Assembly: GCF_000003815.2 (NCBI RefSeq)
Contig: NC_049985.1
Span: 1,888,701-1,952,700, forward strand
Length of the DNA: 64,000 bases
Source: Branchiostoma floridae
Taxonomy: Eukaryota > Chordata > Leptocardii > Amphioxiformes > Branchiostomatidae
Direction of reading: 5' to 3'
The translations under genes were made by a program, and so were the position numbers. The notes under the pieces were generated by a model. That model searched no databases and was not told the origin of the DNA. It saw only the letters and a list, made by a program, of their open reading frames with translations. Below, piece after piece: positions 61,045 to 64,000 of the stretch. Position 1 is the stretch's first letter. Each line of letters opens with the position of its first letter.

Positions 61045-62215
61045 AAGTTGCACCATCCAGAAGTCTGTAAGTGGATCGGTCGTGGAAACATTTCCCCTGA
61101 CAACATAAGCGCAGGAAACTGGTCTAAAGCACGTCATCACATCGTAAAGATATCCCTCCCGGACACAGATTTCAATTTCAAGTCCTCAAACGACTGGGAG
61201 AGAGCAGAAAATGAAGTATTTGTAGCCTGTCTTGTTCAGTTTGTGAATGTTTGGACACATAAGCACGGGAAACTGCAGAAAAGCGTACTTATATCGTAAC
61301 ACCATTCCTCCTCGACACAGCTTTCAAGTCCTCAAACTGCTGGGAGTGTGCAGAAAGTGAAATATTTGTTCAGTTTGTGAATGTTTGAGCACGGGAAACT
61401 GCAGAAAAGCATATTTATATCGTAATACCATCCCTCCTCGACACAGTTTTGAAGTCCTCAAACTACCGAAAGAGCGCAGAAAGAGAAATATTTGTTGCCT
61501 GTCTCGTTGAGCTTGTGATGTCCGAGCTGCAGTAAAGCCTATCTATATTGTAATGCCATCCCTCTCGGACACAGCTGTACAGTCCTTCCTGACTGATATA
61601 TTTTGCTTCTGCTACCCACGAAATCTATAATCAAAATGGTTAACTGATCACTGTATTCGAACTATGAAAGTACTATGAAAGTACATGATACTGCATTACA
61701 GCATGTTATATCATAACTCACTGTCTCTCAGACACAGAGAGACAGTGAGTCCTCAAACAACCAGAGAAATTGAAATATTTGCAGCCAAAGATCCAGTTTT
61801 GTTGAGACTATGAATGTTTGAAAACATCAGCACCAGAAACTGCAGATAAGCATATTGCTACATTGTAACCATTAGACCAATTCCCTCTCGGACAGAGCTT
61901 TGAAGACCTGAAGCGACCAGAGAAACTGAAATATTGAAGCCAGTCTTGTTCGGCTTGAGCCTTTTCTAACAGTTAAGCACGTGGATTTGTAGAAAAATGA
62001 ATCGTTAAATCGTTACGCCATTCCTCCAAGGCACAGCTTTCAAGTCCTGACAGTTTCAAATGGTCAGCGGTGAACAAAAAGCAAAAAAATTATGGCCTGA
62101 GGTTCAGGCTTATTCAACAACAAACCAAAGCATCTGCTGTAATACAAATTATCATATATCATAACACCGTCCCTCAGGTCACAGCTTTGAAGTGCAGACT
62201 ATATCAAATGGGCAG
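61045..62215. repeat. Tandem array, about 125-190-bp unit, about seven copies
   Basis: 'ctgcag(a/t)aaagc(g/a)tatttatatcgtaa(c/t)accatccctcctcgacacag' and 'gtcctcaaac' recur near 61110, 61275, 61400, 61530, 61720, 61850, 61995 and 62150 with marked divergence. Confidence 0.82.
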
Positions 62216-62307
62216 CGGTGTATAAAAAGGACAATATTTGTAGCCTAAGTTTCTGCCTTTGCACTTTGGCAGCCATAAGCCGGAAAAGACTGTTAGCCTG
62301 TTGTAAA

Positions 62308-63445
62308 AGTAAAGGTAAATGTAGTCCCATAGCCTTTTCGAAGGCCGTCAGGGCAGTGTGTTGTTATCAACTGTGTCTATGTAGGGCATGGTATTGGAAG
62401 ATGAAACCCATCCCTCTCCTTCCACTGCCTTTTACATGTACCTTCCCAACTGAAGCCAGGTACCCATTTTTACACCTGGGTGGAGTGAGGAAAGTCATGT
62501 TGAGTGCTTTTCTAAAGAGCAAAAGATTGAATTTTAACCAAGAACCTCTAGCTTCTGTGCCAAACATCTTGCTGTTATGCCACAATAACCAACAAAACCT
62601 GTCGATCTCATCTGAAACATTTACTGTTGATCTCATTTAAAAACCTTCAGCACAAACTGGATCAATTTTGTGCTACTTTTTCTACAGCAAAGCTAGCGCC
62701 ACAACCAGAGTCATTGAACCATAAACTGCCAACACATATTACAGTCAGCTGTCATTATCAATAGACAAAACATATTAATCACTGCCCATAAAAACATCTG
62801 TCTAGTACAGATAATGGAACTGCACAACTACTCAAAACAACCTGTCCTTGGTTCTGAAATTGGACTGTTCAATCACAGAGGAATGCAAGGAGGCAGGTTA
62901 TCATCAGTAACTCACCAGGGCTAGAAATACCCACTTGCCCACTTGCAAATGCAACCTGGGCATGGTACTGGGAGGCAAAACTTATTACTCTCCTTCCACC
63001 ACCTTTTACCTCCCCAACTGAAGCCAGGTACCCATTTTTACACCTGGATGGAGTGAGGAAAGTCGTGTTGTGTGCTTTTCTTAAGAACAAAAGATTGGAA
63101 TTTAACCCAGGACCTCTGACTTCTGTACCAAACATCCTGTTGCACCACAACCCCACAAAGCCTGTCGATCTCATCCAAAACATTTACTGTTGATCTCATT
63201 TCATAAAACTTCAGCACAAACTGGATCAATTTTGTGCTACTTTTTCTACAGCAAAGCTAGTACCACAGCCAGAGTCATTGAACCATAAACTGCCAACATA
63301 TATCAAAGTCAGCTGTCATTATCAATAGACAGAACATATTAATCCTTGCCCATAACAACATCTGTCTAGTGCTGATACGGAACTGCACAACTATCCAAAA
63401 CAACCTGGCCTTGGTGCTGAAATTGGACTGATCAATCAAAGAGGA
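62308..63445. repeat. 568-bp-step duplication containing SINE-like sequence
   Basis: 'aagccaggtacccatttttacacctgggtggagtgagg' through 'attgaaccataaactgccaaca' and 'tctgaaattggactg' occurs at about 62385-62870 and again at 62945-63445, with a few per cent differences. The left end carries the inverse SINE tail gtaaaggtaaatgtagtccc (62311). Confidence 0.88.
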
Positions 63446-63485
63446 GAGGTTATCATGTTCCTTCTCCTAACATCACAATTCAACG

Positions 63486-63681
63486 TGTTGGATTCAATGT
63501 CTTTTCCTGAGACAGAGGAAGACAAATGATACCACCTTTTGTATAATGTGTCAGGCAGTCAGTCATAGTCATATTACAGCACCATTAGGGTTATACCCAC
63601 CTTTTGTATAACGTGTGGGTTCACATTATAAAATGGGATCCTTTGTCGTCCACTGTCTCAGAAAAGCACGTCGAACCCAAC
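63486..63681. mobile_element. Foldback MITE with gttgg/ccaac ends
   Basis: The left arm gttggattcaatgtctttt...ctgagacagaggaagacaaa is mirrored by tttgtcgtccactgtctcag...cgtcgaacccaac; arms are about 55 bp. The centre has a short direct repeat (ccaccttttgtataa(t/c)gtgt). Confidence 0.78.
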
Positions 63682-63684
63682 AAG

Positions 63685-64000
63685 AGGTGGCCTTTAGACT
63701 AGATTAGACACATTCTATATTGTTCTACATAATTTGTTTGCCCAATCTATTTACCTGTAATTAGCCCTCAGGTAAGAATTTGTAATTAACTTACTAGATT
63801 TATGGTTATCAGTACCTGACAGACAGTCCTAAGCAAGTAAGATCTGTCTTACAATTGTCTACATCTCATGTACGTATCGATTCATACTGTAAAGCCATTA
63901 AATACTGTGATCAGGCCTAAAGGGAGTACTTTACAGCATTTAATTTGATATGATTTATTTGGTTGTATAGAGAGAAATACATTCTCTGTATTTTAATTCT
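63685..64000. other. Right edge, nothing recognised
   Basis: No supportable feature. Confidence 0.4.

Noticed and set aside
61048-61299. 83-codon ORF
   Set aside because: It falls inside a tandem array whose other units are not open in the same frame.
62218-62640. 140-codon plus-strand ORF
   Set aside because: It lies in a duplicated repeat with a SINE-like tail; no recognisable protein.

Overview
The window is animal genomic DNA: AT-rich, intron-rich, with long tandem arrays, many short palindromic transposons and one assembly gap (N, 13555-14289). No prokaryotic features are present. A deuterostome invertebrate is likely, and amphioxus (Branchiostoma) is my best guess. That guess rests on protein similarity, on the style of the repeats and on tandem arrays built from exon-intron borders. 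I recall such arrays being described in amphioxus under the name 'mirages', but I have not checked this.

One protein-coding gene is readable, on the minus strand. Eleven exons between 32973 and 322 join in frame (1,252 nt; 417 codons plus one leading base) into the N-terminal luminal part of a TMEM131-family protein, the ER membrane protein linked to procollagen secretion. Every junction has GT/AG and matching phase. Six N-glycosylation sequons fit a luminal location. The 5' exons (signal peptide and first strand) were not found. The 3' exons (transmembrane helix and tail) lie left of base 1.

Region 0.3-4.4 kb holds exons 9-11, each bordered by tandem arrays that copy exon edges or start within about 15 nt of them. 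Region 4.4-9.9 kb is an intron with nested MITEs, a tRNA-derived SINE and satellites. At 10-20.6 kb are exons 7 and 8, then a 10-kb intron with a truncated Helitron beside the gap and a foldback element. At 20.6-33 kb are exons 1-6, with a 25-bp X-box-like minisatellite on the exon 5 donor, an array copying the exon 4 donor, and a LINE tail carrying a perfect 38-bp hairpin.

From 33 to 64 kb I recognise no exon. The stretch is dispersed repeats, large tandem arrays, microsatellites and MITEs. It may be the rest of a long 5' intron or intergenic DNA.

The most interesting signal is the repeated duplication of real splice junctions beside their exons. It includes a 66-nt, in-frame, phase-0 copy of the 3' end of exon 10 that could act as a cassette exon.
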